A stretch of DNA of 64,000 nucleotides from CBDBGD01 sp965205235 (GCA_965205235.1 CBDBGD010000002.1:186001-250000), one strand, 5' to 3'. Positions 18,579-27,965 are shown, counted from the stretch's first letter. The notes: generated by a model from the sequence alone, not told the origin. Made by a program: numbers and translations.

Positions 18579-19325
18579 CTAGGCCGCACGGAGCGCAGCC
18601 CCGCGCACGAGAGGCCGCTTGCGGGGCATGCCTGGGCGTCGCGGGTACTGGTCCGGCGTTGGAGCGACCTTGGGCGAGGAGACCAGGGCCCTCTCGTCGG
18701 GGAGGCCGGGCATGCGCAGCCATCGGACGTCGAGTGGCCCGCCGCCCAGGAGTCGCACGGCCTCCGCGGCCTCGTCCAGCTCCGCCGCGACGTCGCCCTT
18801 CTTCTGGGCGACGACCACGCCGCCGGTCCGGGCGAAGGGCAGGGTGAGCTCGGCGAGGACGGGCATGGCTGCAAGGCCGCGTGCGAGGACGGCGTCGAAA
18901 GCCTCTCGCAGCTCGGGCCGGTGCGCGAGGTCCTCCGCGCGGCCGTGGAGGACCTCAGTGTCGTGGAGGCCGAGGATGTCCACGACCGCACGCAGGAAGG
19001 CCGCCTTCTTGCCGACGGACTCGAGGAGGGCGACGCGCAGACCGGGGAAGGCAATCTTCAGGGACAGGCCGGGGAAGCCTGCGCCGCTGCCCACGTCGAG
19101 AATGCGGCCGCCGTCCAGCACCTCGGGAGGGAGCGCGGCGGCGACGGAGAGGGAGTCGAGGAAGTGGACGGTCTGCACCTCCTCCCAGCCGTCGACGGAG
19201 GTGAGGTTGACGCGCCGGTTCCAGTCGGCGAGGGCGTGGTGGTAGCGGGCGAAGGCCGACTGCTGCGCGTCGGTGAGGGCGATGCCCAGGGCGTCGGCGC
19301 CTGCGAGGAGGAGGTCTGGCTTCAC
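18579..19325 (-). CDS. rsmG: 16S rRNA (guanine-527-N7)-methyltransferase
   Basis: SAM-dependent methyltransferase (GidB) that modifies G527 of 16S rRNA. Visible motifs are NRRVNLTSV near the N-terminus, VHFLDSLSV, the SAM-binding LDVGSGAGFPGLSLKIAFP and the family C-terminus KVAPTPDQYPRRPGMPRKRPL. I place the start at GTG 19325 (248 residues), since the longer frame to 19427 would overlap the upstream zinc-ribbon gene by about 95 bp and adds a nonconserved Ser-rich leader. It is 7 bp downstream of that gene and upstream of the flippase gene, so the four minus-strand genes probably form one operon. Loss of rsmG gives low-level streptomycin resistance in other bacteria. Confidence 0.93.
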   Translation of the reverse strand: MKPDLLLAGADALGIALTDAQQSAFARYHHALADWNRRVNLTSVDGWEEVQTVHFLDSLSVAAALPPEVLDGGRILDVGSGAGFPGLSLKIAFPGLRVALLESVGKKAAFLRAVVDILGLHDTEVLHGRAEDLAHRPELREAFDAVLARGLAAMPVLAELTLPFARTGGVVVAQKKGDVAAELDEAAEAVRLLGGGPLDVRWLRMPGLPDERALVSSPKVAPTPDQYPRRPGMPRKRPLVRGAALRAA

Positions 19326-19332
19326 GGCGATG

Positions 19333-19692
19333 CTAGTCCCGGCGCTCGAGGACCGATCGGTTGTAGGCCTCCATGAGCCGCTCGACGCCCGCATGATGGG
19401 CGGCAAAATGGGGCAAGTGTCGGTCATAGAACTCCTGCTCCGACTCGCAGTCGTCCGGGTCCAGCATGGTGACGTAGCCGCCGAACTTGTACCTGCGCCA
19501 GCACTGCCGAGAGTCGATGAACACCGGATTGGCCCCGAAGTCCCCCAGTGAGTTGTGCTCCGGCTCCCGGCCCTGGGCGTCTACCGCCTTCGCTTGGCAG
19601 TCTCCGCAGACCAGGCCCGGATACGTCTGTACGAATTCAGCATCGGCAGGCATGTCCGCATGGCAGATGGGACACGGCGTCGTGTCGCTCAT
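19333..19692 (-). CDS. Small zinc-ribbon-like hypothetical protein
   Basis: A 119-residue protein of unknown function. Two cysteine pairs (CPIC near residue 7 and CGDC near residue 29) form a probable zinc ribbon at the N-terminus. The rest is rich in aromatic and acidic residues (WRRYKFGGYVTMLDPDDCE, FYDRHLPHF) and ends in a helix. A GAGG ribosome-binding site lies before the ATG. It is the first gene of the minus-strand cluster with rsmG and is divergent from ispH across a 101-bp gap. The zinc ribbon suggests nucleic-acid or protein contact, but nothing more can be inferred. Confidence 0.68.
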   Translation of the reverse strand: MSDTTPCPICHADMPADAEFVQTYPGLVCGDCQAKAVDAQGREPEHNSLGDFGANPVFIDSRQCWRRYKFGGYVTMLDPDDCESEQEFYDRHLPHFAAHHAGVERLMEAYNRSVLERRD

Positions 19693-19793
19693 GCAAGAGC
19701 CTCCACGCGGCGATTGGCCCGCTCACCGGCGACAGTCGGGAGGTTGAGGCGGCGCGTTGTGGTAGTGTACCATCTGAGCGGAGGATACTTCGT

Positions 19794-20698
19794 ATGGAAG
19801 TGCTGCTCGGTTCGCCCCGGGGGTTCTGCGCCGGCGTGGTGCGCGCCATCGACATCGTGGAGCTTGCGCTGGAGCGGTTCGGCAAGCCGGTGTACGTGCG
19901 TCACGAGATCGTGCACAACCCCTTCGTCGTGGAGGACCTGCGGCAGAAGGGCGCGATCTTCGTCGACGAGCTCTCGGAGGTGCCGGACAACCAACTGGTG
20001 ATCTTCAGCGCGCACGGCGTCTCGCCGTCGGTGCGGCAGGAGGCGGAAAGCCGGGGGCTGCAGGTCATCGACGCGACGTGCCCGCTGGTGACCAAGGTCC
20101 ACATCGAGGCGCTGAAGTACAGCCGGGAGGGGTACACCATCATCCTGGTGGGGCACCGGGACCACCCGGAGACCATCGGGACGTCGGGCGAGGTGCCGGA
20201 CCGCACGATCGTTGTGGAGACGGCGGAGGAGGCGGCGACGGTGGAGGTGCCGGACCCGGACCGGGTGGCGGTGCTCACGCAGACGACGCTCAGCATGGAC
20301 GACACGAAAGAGGTGGTCGACGCGCTGCGCCAGCGGTTCCCCAACCTGCTGGCCCGCAACGACATCTGCTATGCGACGACGAACCGGCAGCTTGCCGCCA
20401 AGGCGCTGGCGACGGAGGTTGACGTGGTGCTGGTCATCGGCGCCCGCAACAGCTCCAACTGCAACCGGCTGCGAGAGGTGGTGGAGGCCGCCGGCGTGGA
20501 CGCCTACCTGGTCAACGGCCGGAAGAGGTGACGGCGCAGCAGGTGGACGGCGCGAAGCGCATCGGCATCGTGTCCGGCGCGTCCACGCCCGAGTCACTGG
20601 TTGAGGCGGTGATCGCCAAGCTGGAGCCGGAGCAGGTTGTGCCGGTGGAGGTGGTAGAGGAGGACGTGACGTTCGTCCTCCCGCGGGAGCTGCGGTAG
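19794..20698 (+). CDS. ispH: 4-hydroxy-3-methylbut-2-enyl diphosphate reductase, with apparent frameshift
   Basis: Last enzyme of the MEP isoprenoid pathway, reducing HMBPP to IPP and DMAPP with a 4Fe-4S cluster. The three cluster cysteines are present in GFCAGVV, DATCPLV and NDICYATTNRQ. ATG 19794 has GGAGG upstream. The frame stops at TGA 20529-20531 after VNGRKR. The missing C-terminus continues one base out of frame, from CCG 20519 to TAG 20696-20698, and encodes the conserved IGIVSGASTPESLVEAVI. One missing base near 20519-20521 would restore a full ~300-residue protein. dxr and ispG are elsewhere in the window, so the pathway is in use and the enzyme should be essential. An assembly or sequencing deletion is therefore the first explanation, a real mutation the second. 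Confidence 0.88.
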
Positions 20699-20752
20699 CA
20701 TCCCCCTCTCCCGTAGGCGAGGGCGGGACCCTCTGTACACAGGGGAGGAACC

Positions 20753-21451
20753 GTGACTGAGAAGGAAACAAGGGCGCCCCTCAACATTCGCCGGAAAGCC
20801 ACCCTGGCCCACGTCAGCATCGCATCGTTCCTGTTCCCCATGGTCATGCTCGTTGCCGTGTCCGGCGGCCTCTTCCTGGCCGGCAACGAGGGCTCGTATC
20901 GCATCGAGGCCGTCGCGCCGCCGCAGGACGCAGCCATAGACGTGGCTTCTGAAGGGTTGGAGGAGGAGGTCAAAGCCCTGCTGGGGGACGCCGACATCGA
21001 GCACTCGTTCAAGAGCCTCAGGATCGAGCAGACGGCGGTGGTCCCGGAGGCCGACGCGAACGGGGAGCAGGAAGAGGAAGACGCCGGGCATGACCACGAT
21101 CACGACCACGGCGATGCTCCGGAACCCGAAGAAGAAGCCGAAGAGCCGATGATCACCACCCTGACCACACAGCCTGCCCACAAGACGCACTTCCGCATCA
21201 CGGTCAATCCCGACGGCGACGTTGCAATCGAAAGGCGCTCTCCCAACCTGCAGAGACGGCTTATCGGTTTGCACAGGGGGGAAGCGGAGGCCCCGTTCAA
21301 GTACCTCCAGTACGTCATGGCTGTTGGCCTTCTGTGCGTACTCGGACTCGGTCTCTACATGGGGCTCAGCCACAGGCAATGGCGCTGGCCCACCGCAGGC
21401 GCGGCAGCAACCGGCCTGGTCCTGTTCCTGGTCCTTGCGGTGGCGCTGTAA
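20753..21451 (+). CDS. PepSY-associated-type membrane protein with His/Asp-rich loop
   Basis: A 232-residue inner-membrane protein. A membrane segment lies at about 22-46, followed by an outward domain with a strongly acidic, His-rich stretch (GHDHDHDHGD near residue 112), and two C-terminal membrane segments at about 185-232. The overall plan and the start (RKATLAHVSIASFLFPMVMLVAVSGGLFL) resemble PepSY-TM proteins; this is a fold-level guess. The His/Asp cluster suggests binding of a divalent metal such as Zn, Ni or Cu. The start is GTG 20753 behind GGGGAGGAA. It follows ispH by 54 bp and may be co-transcribed. Confidence 0.6.
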   Translation: MTEKETRAPLNIRRKATLAHVSIASFLFPMVMLVAVSGGLFLAGNEGSYRIEAVAPPQDAAIDVASEGLEEEVKALLGDADIEHSFKSLRIEQTAVVPEADANGEQEEEDAGHDHDHDHGDAPEPEEEAEEPMITTLTTQPAHKTHFRITVNPDGDVAIERRSPNLQRRLIGLHRGEAEAPFKYLQYVMAVGLLCVLGLGLYMGLSHRQWRWPTAGAAATGLVLFLVLAVAL

Positions 21452-21502
21452 GTCAGCGGCAACTAGCTGCGCCGGACCCCCCCACCCGCCGCGAGGCGGC
21501 GG

Positions 21503-21521
21503 CCTCTCCCACAGGGAGAGG
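21503..21521 (+). repeat. Palindromic repeat CCTCTCCC-ACA-GGGAGAGG at a gene start
   Basis: A perfect 8-bp palindrome with a 3-nt loop, part of a family seen also at 36278-36300 and 57613-57632, with degenerate copies near 20703 and 47368. Here the right arm ends 4 nt before the ATG of the FAD/4Fe-4S gene and is its only Shine-Dalgarno-like sequence. Confidence 0.65.
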
Positions 21522-21525
21522 CTAA

Positions 21526-24501
21526 ATGCCCGCCCCTTCCCTTCGAGCATGCGCACCGGTATCCTGGGCGCAGCCCGTGACCGGGGGCCGCTACGTGGAG
21601 ACGACTCGGCAGCACCGAACGCTGGCCAAGCAGCTGCGACGCCGCACCAAGGGCGAAGTCCGCTTCGACGCGTACAGCCGCGCGCTGTACAACACGGACG
21701 CCTCGCTGTACCAGATGGAGCCCATAGGCGTGGTGGCGCCGCAGGACGCGGAGGACGTGGCCGAGACGGTGCGGCTGGCGCATGCGACGGGGACGCCGGT
21801 GCTGCCCCGAGGCGGGGGAACGTCGCTGGCAGGGCAGACGGTGAACCATGCGGTGGTGCTGGACACGTCCAAGTACATGCGGGAGCTCCGGGAGGTGAAC
21901 GCCGAAGAGGGGTGGGCCTGGGTCGGGCCGGGGCTGGTGCTGGACGAGCTCAACCACCTGGTGGCGCCCCACGGACTGAAGTTCGCTCCGGACCCCTCGA
22001 CGGTCAACCGGGCCACGGTGGGCGGAGCGATCGGGAACAACTCGTGCGGGGCCCGCTCCATCCGCTACGGCAAGACGCTGGACCACGTGCTGGAGCTTGA
22101 GGTTGTCCTGTCGGACGGCACGTGGACCACGCTGGGCCCAATGCCCTCGGACAAGCCCGACGTCAGGGTGGGGGCGTCCGGGCTCGACATCGCCATCCAC
22201 CGCGGCGCGCCGGCCATCGCCGCGGCGCACCGGGACGAGATCGAGCGTCGGTTCCCTCGAATCGAACGCCGTGTGTCCGGCTACAACCTGGACGAGCTGC
22301 TGAAGGAGCCGCTGGACCTGTCGCGGGTGATCGTGGGGTCCGAGGGAACGCTGGCGGTGGTGACCGCAGCCAAGGTGCGGCTGGTGTCCCGGCCCAAGGC
22401 GGCGGCCCTGGCGGTGCTCCACTTCTCGTCGGTGGTGGAGGCCATGGAGGCGACGGTGGCGCTGCTGGAGGCGGACGTCACCTCGGTCGAGCTGGTCGAC
22501 AAAAACATCCTGGATGCGGCGCGCGGCCACCTGGAGCTGAGACGTCGCATGGGATTCGTGGAGGGCGACCCGGCGGCGGTGCTGCTGGTGGAGGCCTCGG
22601 GCGACACGCAGGAGGAAGCCCGGGCCGCCCTGGCCCACGCGCAGGGGCTGGTGAAGCGCCGGGGCATCGGGGGCGCGGCGGTGACGGTCGAGGCGGCTGC
22701 AGCGCAGGCCGACGTGTGGGCCGTCCGTCGCTCGGGGCTGGGGCTGCTCATGGGCGTGCGGGGCGACGCCAAGCCGCTGCCGTTCGTGGAGGACACGGCG
22801 GTGTCGCCGGAGAAGCTGCCGGAGTACGTGCGCCGCTTCGAGGAGATTGTCGCGGCCAACGGGACCACGGCCGCGTACTACGGCCACGCGACGGCGGGCT
22901 GCCTGCACATCCGCCCGCTGGTGAACGTGAAGGAGGAGGCGGGGGTCGAGCGAATGGTGCGCATCGCGGAGGAGGTGGCGGACCTAGTGCTGGAGTTCGG
23001 GGGCGCGCTGTCCGGCGAGCACGGGGACGGCATCGTGCGCGGGGGCTTCACGGAGAAGATGTTCGGGCCGCAGCTGTACCAGGCCTTCCGGGACCTGAAG
23101 CGGCTGTTCGACCCGAAGGGCATCCTGAACCCCGGCAAGATCGTGGACTGCCCGCCGATGACGGCAAATCTGCGCATCGGGCCGGCGTACCGGCCCCTGG
23201 CGGTGAAGACGACGCTGGACTTCTCTCGAGAGATGGGCTTCGCCGCCGCCGTGGAGCAGTGCAACGGCCAGGGGGCCTGCCGCAAGGCCCAGGGGGGCGC
23301 CATGTGCCCGTCCTTCATGGCGACGCGGGAGGAGGAGCACTCGACGCGGGGCAGGGCCAACGCGCTGCGGGCGGTGCTGTCGGGGGTGCTGCCGGCTGCG
23401 GAGTTCACGAGCCGGCGGCTGTACGGCGTGCTGGACCTGTGCCTGGAGTGCAAGGCCTGCAAGGCGGAGTGCCCGTCCGGCGTGGACATGGCCAAGATCA
23501 AGTACGAGTTCCTGGGCCACTACTATCGCAACCGGCGTCCACCACTGCGCGCCCGCCTGTTTGCCAACGTGGCGCGGCTGAACCGCATCGGGTGCCGGCT
23601 GGCGCCGGTGTCGAACTGGGCGATGGCATCGCCGCCGGCGCGCTGGCTGCTGTCGCTGCTGGGCGTGCACTCGAAGCGCCGACTGCCCGCCTTTGCTCGC
23701 AAGACCTTCTCCGACTGGTTCAAAGGACACACCCCACACGCAAGGGCAGGGATACGAGGCATGGTGGTCCTGTTCCACGACACGTACACGGAGGGCAACT
23801 ACCCCGGAGTGGGCGCAGCTGCGACACGGCTGCTGGAGCAAGCCGGGTTCTCGGTGGTGCTGGCGCCCCGCTGGTGTTGCGGGCGGCCCATGGTGTCGAA
23901 GGGACTGCTGGAGCAGGCGCGGGAGCACGCTCGGCACAACGTGGAGCTGCTGCACCCGTTCGTCTCCGTGGGGACGCCCATCGTGGGCATCGAGCCGTCG
24001 TGTCTGCTGACCTTGCGGGACGAGTACCCCGACCTGCTGCCCGGCGACGAGAAGGCCCAGGAGGTGGCGGCCAACAGCTTCCTGCTGGACGAGTTCCTGT
24101 CGCAGGCGGTGGAGGAGAGAGGACTGGACCTGGAGCTGCAACCCCGGCCGGGCAAGGTGCTGCTCCACGGCCACTGCCACCAGAAGGCGCTGACGGGGAT
24201 GGGGCCGGCCCTGCGACTGCTGCGCCAGGTGCCGGAGGCGGAGGTGGAGGCGCTGGACGCGGGCTGCTGCGGCATGGCGGGCGCCTTTGGGTACGAGCGG
24301 GAGCACTACGACGTGTCGATGCAGATCGGGGAGCGGGCCCTCTTCCCGGCGGTGCGCCGCAGCCCCGAGGCGACGGTGGTCGTCACGGGCGTCTCGTGCC
24401 GGCAGCAGGTGGAGCATGGCACCGACGCGCGGCCGCTGCACCTGGCCGAGTACCTGGCGGGCGCGCTGCCCAGCGGAGAGGTTTACTCGCCCACCCGATG
24501 A
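21526..24501 (+). CDS. FAD-linked oxidase fused to 4Fe-4S and CCG domains (glycolate/D-lactate dehydrogenase-like)
   Basis: A 991-residue flavin/iron-sulfur dehydrogenase that oxidises a 2-hydroxy acid and passes electrons to the membrane chain. Order of domains: FAD-binding type 4 (about 60-290, with PRGGGTSLAGQ, PDPSTVNRATVGGAIGNNSCG and SEGTLAVVT); FAD-oxidase C-terminal domain (to about 540, with GHATAGCLHIRP and SGEHGDGIVRG); a ferredoxin-like region with CNGQGACRK...CP and CLECKACKAECP; and two CCG domains (WCCGRPM; HGHCHQKAL with GCCGMAGAFGYE). This is the GlcD-GlcF/Ydi J-type fusion. The substrate (glycolate, D-lactate or D-2-hydroxyglutarate) is not deducible. ATG 21526 has a repeat-derived GGGAGAGG just upstream; a GTG at 21595 is an alternative that begins closer to the conserved region. 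Confidence 0.9.
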   Translation: MPAPSLRACAPVSWAQPVTGGRYVETTRQHRTLAKQLRRRTKGEVRFDAYSRALYNTDASLYQMEPIGVVAPQDAEDVAETVRLAHATGTPVLPRGGGTSLAGQTVNHAVVLDTSKYMRELREVNAEEGWAWVGPGLVLDELNHLVAPHGLKFAPDPSTVNRATVGGAIGNNSCGARSIRYGKTLDHVLELEVVLSDGTWTTLGPMPSDKPDVRVGASGLDIAIHRGAPAIAAAHRDEIERRFPRIERRVSGYNLDELLKEPLDLSRVIVGSEGTLAVVTAAKVRLVSRPKAAALAVLHFSSVVEAMEATVALLEADVTSVELVDKNILDAARGHLELRRRMGFVEGDPAAVLLVEASGDTQEEARAALAHAQGLVKRRGIGGAAVTVEAAAAQADVWAVRRSGLGLLMGVRGDAKPLPFVEDTAVSPEKLPEYVRRFEEIVAANGTTAAYYGHATAGCLHIRPLVNVKEEAGVERMVRIAEEVADLVLEFGGALSGEHGDGIVRGGFTEKMFGPQLYQAFRDLKRLFDPKGILNPGKIVDCPPMTANLRIGPAYRPLAVKTTLDFSREMGFAAAVEQCNGQGACRKAQGGAMCPSFMATREEEHSTRGRANALRAVLSGVLPAAEFTSRRLYGVLDLCLECKACKAECPSGVDMAKIKYEFLGHYYRNRRPPLRARLFANVARLNRIGCRLAPVSNWAMASPPARWLLSLLGVHSKRRLPAFARKTFSDWFKGHTPHARAGIRGMVVLFHDTYTEGNYPGVGAAATRLLEQAGFSVVLAPRWCCGRPMVSKGLLEQAREHARHNVELLHPFVSVGTPIVGIEPSCLLTLRDEYPDLLPGDEKAQEVAANSFLLDEFLSQAVEERGLDLELQPRPGKVLLHGHCHQKALTGMGPALRLLRQVPEAEVEALDAGCCGMAGAFGYEREHYDVSMQIGERALFPAVRRSPEATVVVTGVSCRQQVEHGTDARPLHLAEYLAGALPSGEVYSPTR

Positions 24502-24552
24502 GTCCTGCTGGGGCTCACCTCTCCCCGAGGAGGAACTCGACCCGCTCACCCC

Positions 24553-24580
24553 TTGCCACGAAAGCCAGAGGGGGTACAAT
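24553..24580 (+). promoter_or_regulatory. Promoter of the FtsX-type ABC transporter operon
   Basis: -35 TTGCCA (24553-24558), 16-nt spacer, -10 TACAAT (24575-24580); each hexamer matches consensus at five of six positions. It lies 91 nt before the first permease start. Confidence 0.6.
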
Positions 24581-24671
24581 ACCGCGCAGCCCTCGCAGCG
24601 CATTCGTGGGTCAACCCATGTGGTTGGCCCGGCGCCTGGGGCAACTTGCACGAGGAGATAAGTAGCGTCCC

Positions 24672-27600
24672 GTGAATTCCTTGCGACTGGTGGTGTGGCT
24701 GGCCATCCGGAGGCTTCGGGTCTCGCCGGGGATAATCCTGGCGTCGAGCCTGGGGGTGCTGCTTGCCGTCACCATGGTCGCGGCGACGGTGATCCACTCG
24801 AACACGATAGCGCAGGCGGGGCTGAGCTACGCGCTGGGCCGCACCATTTCCCAGGACGCGCTGAACTTCCACATCCGCGTCCCCGAGCGCCCCCTGGGCG
24901 AAGCGGACTACGAGCGCCTGAACACGTCCGTCAGCGGCTCGGTGGAGAGCCACCTGGGCTGGATACAGGAGTCGCGGCACCGCCTGGGCCGCTCCCCCGT
25001 GTTCTCGTCGACGGCGGGGCCGGAGGGCAGTGGACCGACGCTGGTGGGCGCCGACGGCTACATCTACTTCCAGGAGGGATTCCAGGAGCATGCCCGGCTG
25101 GTGGACGGGCGGTGGCCCCAGGAAGCGGTCTCGGAAGACGCCGATGGGAACGTGCTGGTCGAGGCCGTGGTTGGGTTGGACATTGCGTCGCGGGGCCTGA
25201 GGCTCGGGACGGGGAGCAAGGCGTTCCTCGCCCCGCTGGGGCCGAGGGCCGAGGACAGGGTGATCGTGGAGGTCGTGGGGGTGGCGGCGCCGGCGGACCC
25301 GGAGCACCCCTACTGGTTCGGCGACCTGTCGCGGTTCCGGGTGGAGACGGACGGGGTCAGCGTGTTCGTCCCGTTCTACGTATCGGAGCAGGCCTTCTTC
25401 GAGGGCGCCGGCAGACGATACCCCATGCTGCTGGGCTCGTATAGCTGGTACGTCGACCTGGCCCTGGAAACGCTTCGCCCGGAGTCCGTGGGACGAATCG
25501 AGCGGGCCCGCGAGGCGCTTGAGTCGGAGCTCAACCGGGCGTTCCCGCGCACCCTGGCCCTGAGCGCCCTGGGCAGGGTCATCGAGGACTACAAGCGAGA
25601 CCTGGCGTTTGCCCGAGTGCCCCTGTTCCTCTTCGCCACACTGGTGGCGGGAGTGGTCCTGTACTACCTGGTGCTGGTGGTCCACTTCCTGTCCGAGAGC
25701 CGGGCGCCTGAGATCGGCCTGCTGCGGGGCCGGGGCGCCAGCCGGCTCCAGATCGGCGCGCTGCTGGGGCTGGCGGAGGGGCTGCTGGTGGCGCTCCCAG
25801 GCGCCGTGGGGGGCCCGCTTCTGGGATGGGCCATAGCTCGCGTCCTGCCCGCGGGAGACCCAGGGCTGGTCACCATATCGGTGCCTCTCACGACCACACC
25901 GTTCATCGTCGGGGCGGCGGGCGCGCTGGTGACGGCCATGCTGTTTCTGGCCTTCAACTTCATTACCAGCGGGCAGGGGATTGTGAGCCTCATGTGGGAG
26001 CGGGGACGCTCCGCCGGAGGAGAGAGCCGCCTGCGCTACGCGATCGACCTGATGGTGCTGAGCGCCGTGGCAATCGTGTGGTGGCAGATCCAAGGTCGCG
26101 GCGGGTTCCTGGCGGAGGAGCTGCTTGGCGAGGGGTTGGAGATCGATCTCTCGCTTCTCCTGGGGCCGGTGCTGGCCCTGGTGGCGGCGGGAATCGTCCT
26201 GGTGCGAGTGCTGCCCCTGATCCTGCGCCTTCTGGGAGCAGCCCTGAGCACGCTCCACTGGCCGTGGCTGGGACACGCGATCACCCGCCTGGCCCGCAAC
26301 GCGCTGTCGTGGAGCGCGCTGGCCGTGCTTCTCGCGGTGGCCACGGCGCTGGCGATCTTCGGGGCCACGCTGAACACGAGCCTTGGCGACAGCCGGGCGA
26401 GCCAGGCCCGCTACGAGGTGGGTGGCGACGTGGTGGTGGCCGACTGGAAGTCCCTGGGCATCCCCCTCTCGCCGGAGGAGCAACTTGAGCTGCTGTCGGA
26501 GCCGCCGGGAGTGGAGGAGGTGACGCCGGTCCTCCGCGCGTCGATGGCGCTGGGAGGCCCGTCGGGCAGCGTCGACGTCACGCTGGTGGCGATGGACCCG
26601 GACGCGGCACTGCAGACGACGTGGTTCCGCGAGGACTTTGCGGACACGGCCCTGGACGAGCTGCTCCGTCCGCTGCGCACTCCGGCCCGGCCCCAGGAAG
26701 GCATCGCCCTGCCCGCGGAAGCCGAGGCCGTGGGGGTGTGGGTCAACCTGCAGGAGGGCATCCCCTTCCACAACCTGTGGGCCGCTCTGCGCGACACGAA
26801 GGGGATCACGGACAACGTCCAGCTAGGAGAGCTGCACGCTTCTGGCTGGGCCTACCTGGAAGGGCCCATTCCGGCGAAGGCCCACCTGACACCCCCCTAC
26901 AGTCTGCATACGATTTTCATCAGCGGGCCGCAGTTCTCCTCGAACGCCTACAGCACGGGCAGCATGGCGCTGGACGACGTGACGGTGCGGGTGGGCGAGG
27001 AGCTGCGGGTCGTGGAGAGCTTCGACGAGGAGCTGGGAGCGTGGAGGCCCATGCCCCACCTGGACGACGTGCCGGACGTGGTCTCCCTCACGCCGGACGC
27101 CGCGCACTCGGGCAACCTGGGCGCCCGATTCACGTGGGAGCGGGCGATCGGGGGAGAGCTGCGGGGGGTGTTTGCGGCGCCGGGGCCGCTCCCACTGCCC
27201 GCGGTGGGCAGCTCGGCGTTCTCGCCGGGGCAGGTGCTCGTGGGACAGGTTGCGGGCAGCTCGGTGCCGGTTGTCGTTCGCTCCACCTTCCACCACTTCC
27301 CGACGCTCTACCCCGAAGGCGGGCCGTTCCTGATCGTGAACGAGGACCACCTTCGCGAGTACCGGGGGAGCCTGCCGCAGGGCGCGCCCCTGGAGGCGGA
27401 GGAGTTCTGGCTGGCGCTGAGCGCCGGAGCGGACCGCGCAGGCACGGTGGCAGCCCTGGAGGAGGCCACAGGCGGCCTGGCCAAGGTGCGAGACCAGGAG
27501 GAGGCGGCGCGGCTGGCCCGCGGCAACCCGCTGTCGGGCGCGGGCCTGGGCGGCGTGGCCTGGCTCGCGCTGGGCACGCTGAGCGGGGTAGCCCTGCTAG

Positions 27601-27965
27601 GGCTTCTCCTGTATGCTGGCCTGGCGGCCCGGCGCTCGCGGATGGAGATGGGGCTCCTGTGGGCCCTTGGGCTGTCACGCAGGCAGGTGGGCGTGGTGCT
27701 GGCGCTGGAGGGGCTGCTGCTCGCGGTGGTGGGGCTGGCGGTGGGCGCGGCGCTGGGGACCGCACTGGGAGGCTGGAGCCTGCAATACCTGGACGTTTCA
27801 AGCGGAGGCCGGACGCTGACGCCTCCGATAGACGTGATCGTGGACAGGGGAGTGGCGGCCCTGGCGTACTCGGGCGTGGCAGGCGCGGCGGTGCTGGCGA
27901 CGCTGCTGGCGCTGCACCTGTTCCGGCGGACCCACATCCACGATGCCCTGCGAGCGGAGGAGTAG
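24672..27965 (+). CDS. Large FtsX-like ABC transporter permease, copy 1
   Basis: Permease of a MacB/LolCDE-like type VII ABC system, 1097 residues. Membrane segments lie at about 20-41; a first FtsX block at 311-335, 360-390 and 409-432; a central set at 456-475, 492-520 and 545-566; and a last FtsX block at about 960-985, 1005-1035 and 1060-1085. Two large extracytoplasmic domains lie between them (42-310 and 567-955). Such proteins transmit ATP-driven motion across the membrane to lipids, lipoproteins or peptides rather than forming a channel. The GTG start at 24672 is poorly supported: the nearest AGGAG is about 16 nt upstream. It is a clear paralogue of the next permease and shares two downstream ATPases. 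Confidence 0.88.
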   Translation: MNSLRLVVWLAIRRLRVSPGIILASSLGVLLAVTMVAATVIHSNTIAQAGLSYALGRTISQDALNFHIRVPERPLGEADYERLNTSVSGSVESHLGWIQESRHRLGRSPVFSSTAGPEGSGPTLVGADGYIYFQEGFQEHARLVDGRWPQEAVSEDADGNVLVEAVVGLDIASRGLRLGTGSKAFLAPLGPRAEDRVIVEVVGVAAPADPEHPYWFGDLSRFRVETDGVSVFVPFYVSEQAFFEGAGRRYPMLLGSYSWYVDLALETLRPESVGRIERAREALESELNRAFPRTLALSALGRVIEDYKRDLAFARVPLFLFATLVAGVVLYYLVLVVHFLSESRAPEIGLLRGRGASRLQIGALLGLAEGLLVALPGAVGGPLLGWAIARVLPAGDPGLVTISVPLTTTPFIVGAAGALVTAMLFLAFNFITSGQGIVSLMWERGRSAGGESRLRYAIDLMVLSAVAIVWWQIQGRGGFLAEELLGEGLEIDLSLLLGPVLALVAAGIVLVRVLPLILRLLGAALSTLHWPWLGHAITRLARNALSWSALAVLLAVATALAIFGATLNTSLGDSRASQARYEVGGDVVVADWKSLGIPLSPEEQLELLSEPPGVEEVTPVLRASMALGGPSGSVDVTLVAMDPDAALQTTWFREDFADTALDELLRPLRTPARPQEGIALPAEAEAVGVWVNLQEGIPFHNLWAALRDTKGITDNVQLGELHASGWAYLEGPIPAKAHLTPPYSLHTIFISGPQFSSNAYSTGSMALDDVTVRVGEELRVVESFDEELGAWRPMPHLDDVPDVVSLTPDAAHSGNLGARFTWERAIGGELRGVFAAPGPLPLPAVGSSAFSPGQVLVGQVAGSSVPVVVRSTFHHFPTLYPEGGPFLIVNEDHLREYRGSLPQGAPLEAEEFWLALSAGADRAGTVAALEEATGGLAKVRDQEEAARLARGNPLSGAGLGGVAWLALGTLSGVALLGLLLYAGLAARRSRMEMGLLWALGLSRRQVGVVLALEGLLLAVVGLAVGAALGTALGGWSLQYLDVSSGGRTLTPPIDVIVDRGVAALAYSGVAGAAVLATLLALHLFRRTHIHDALRAEE

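Noticed and set aside
19548..19793. N-terminal extension of ispH in the open frame
   Set aside because: It overlaps the divergent zinc-ribbon gene and promoter area; ATG 19794 has a good ribosome-binding site and begins exactly at the family's normal N-terminus.
24546..26771. 741-codon minus-strand frame over permease 1
   Set aside because: Low-complexity His/Gln/Arg-rich shadow; the plus-strand frame has clear FtsX structure.
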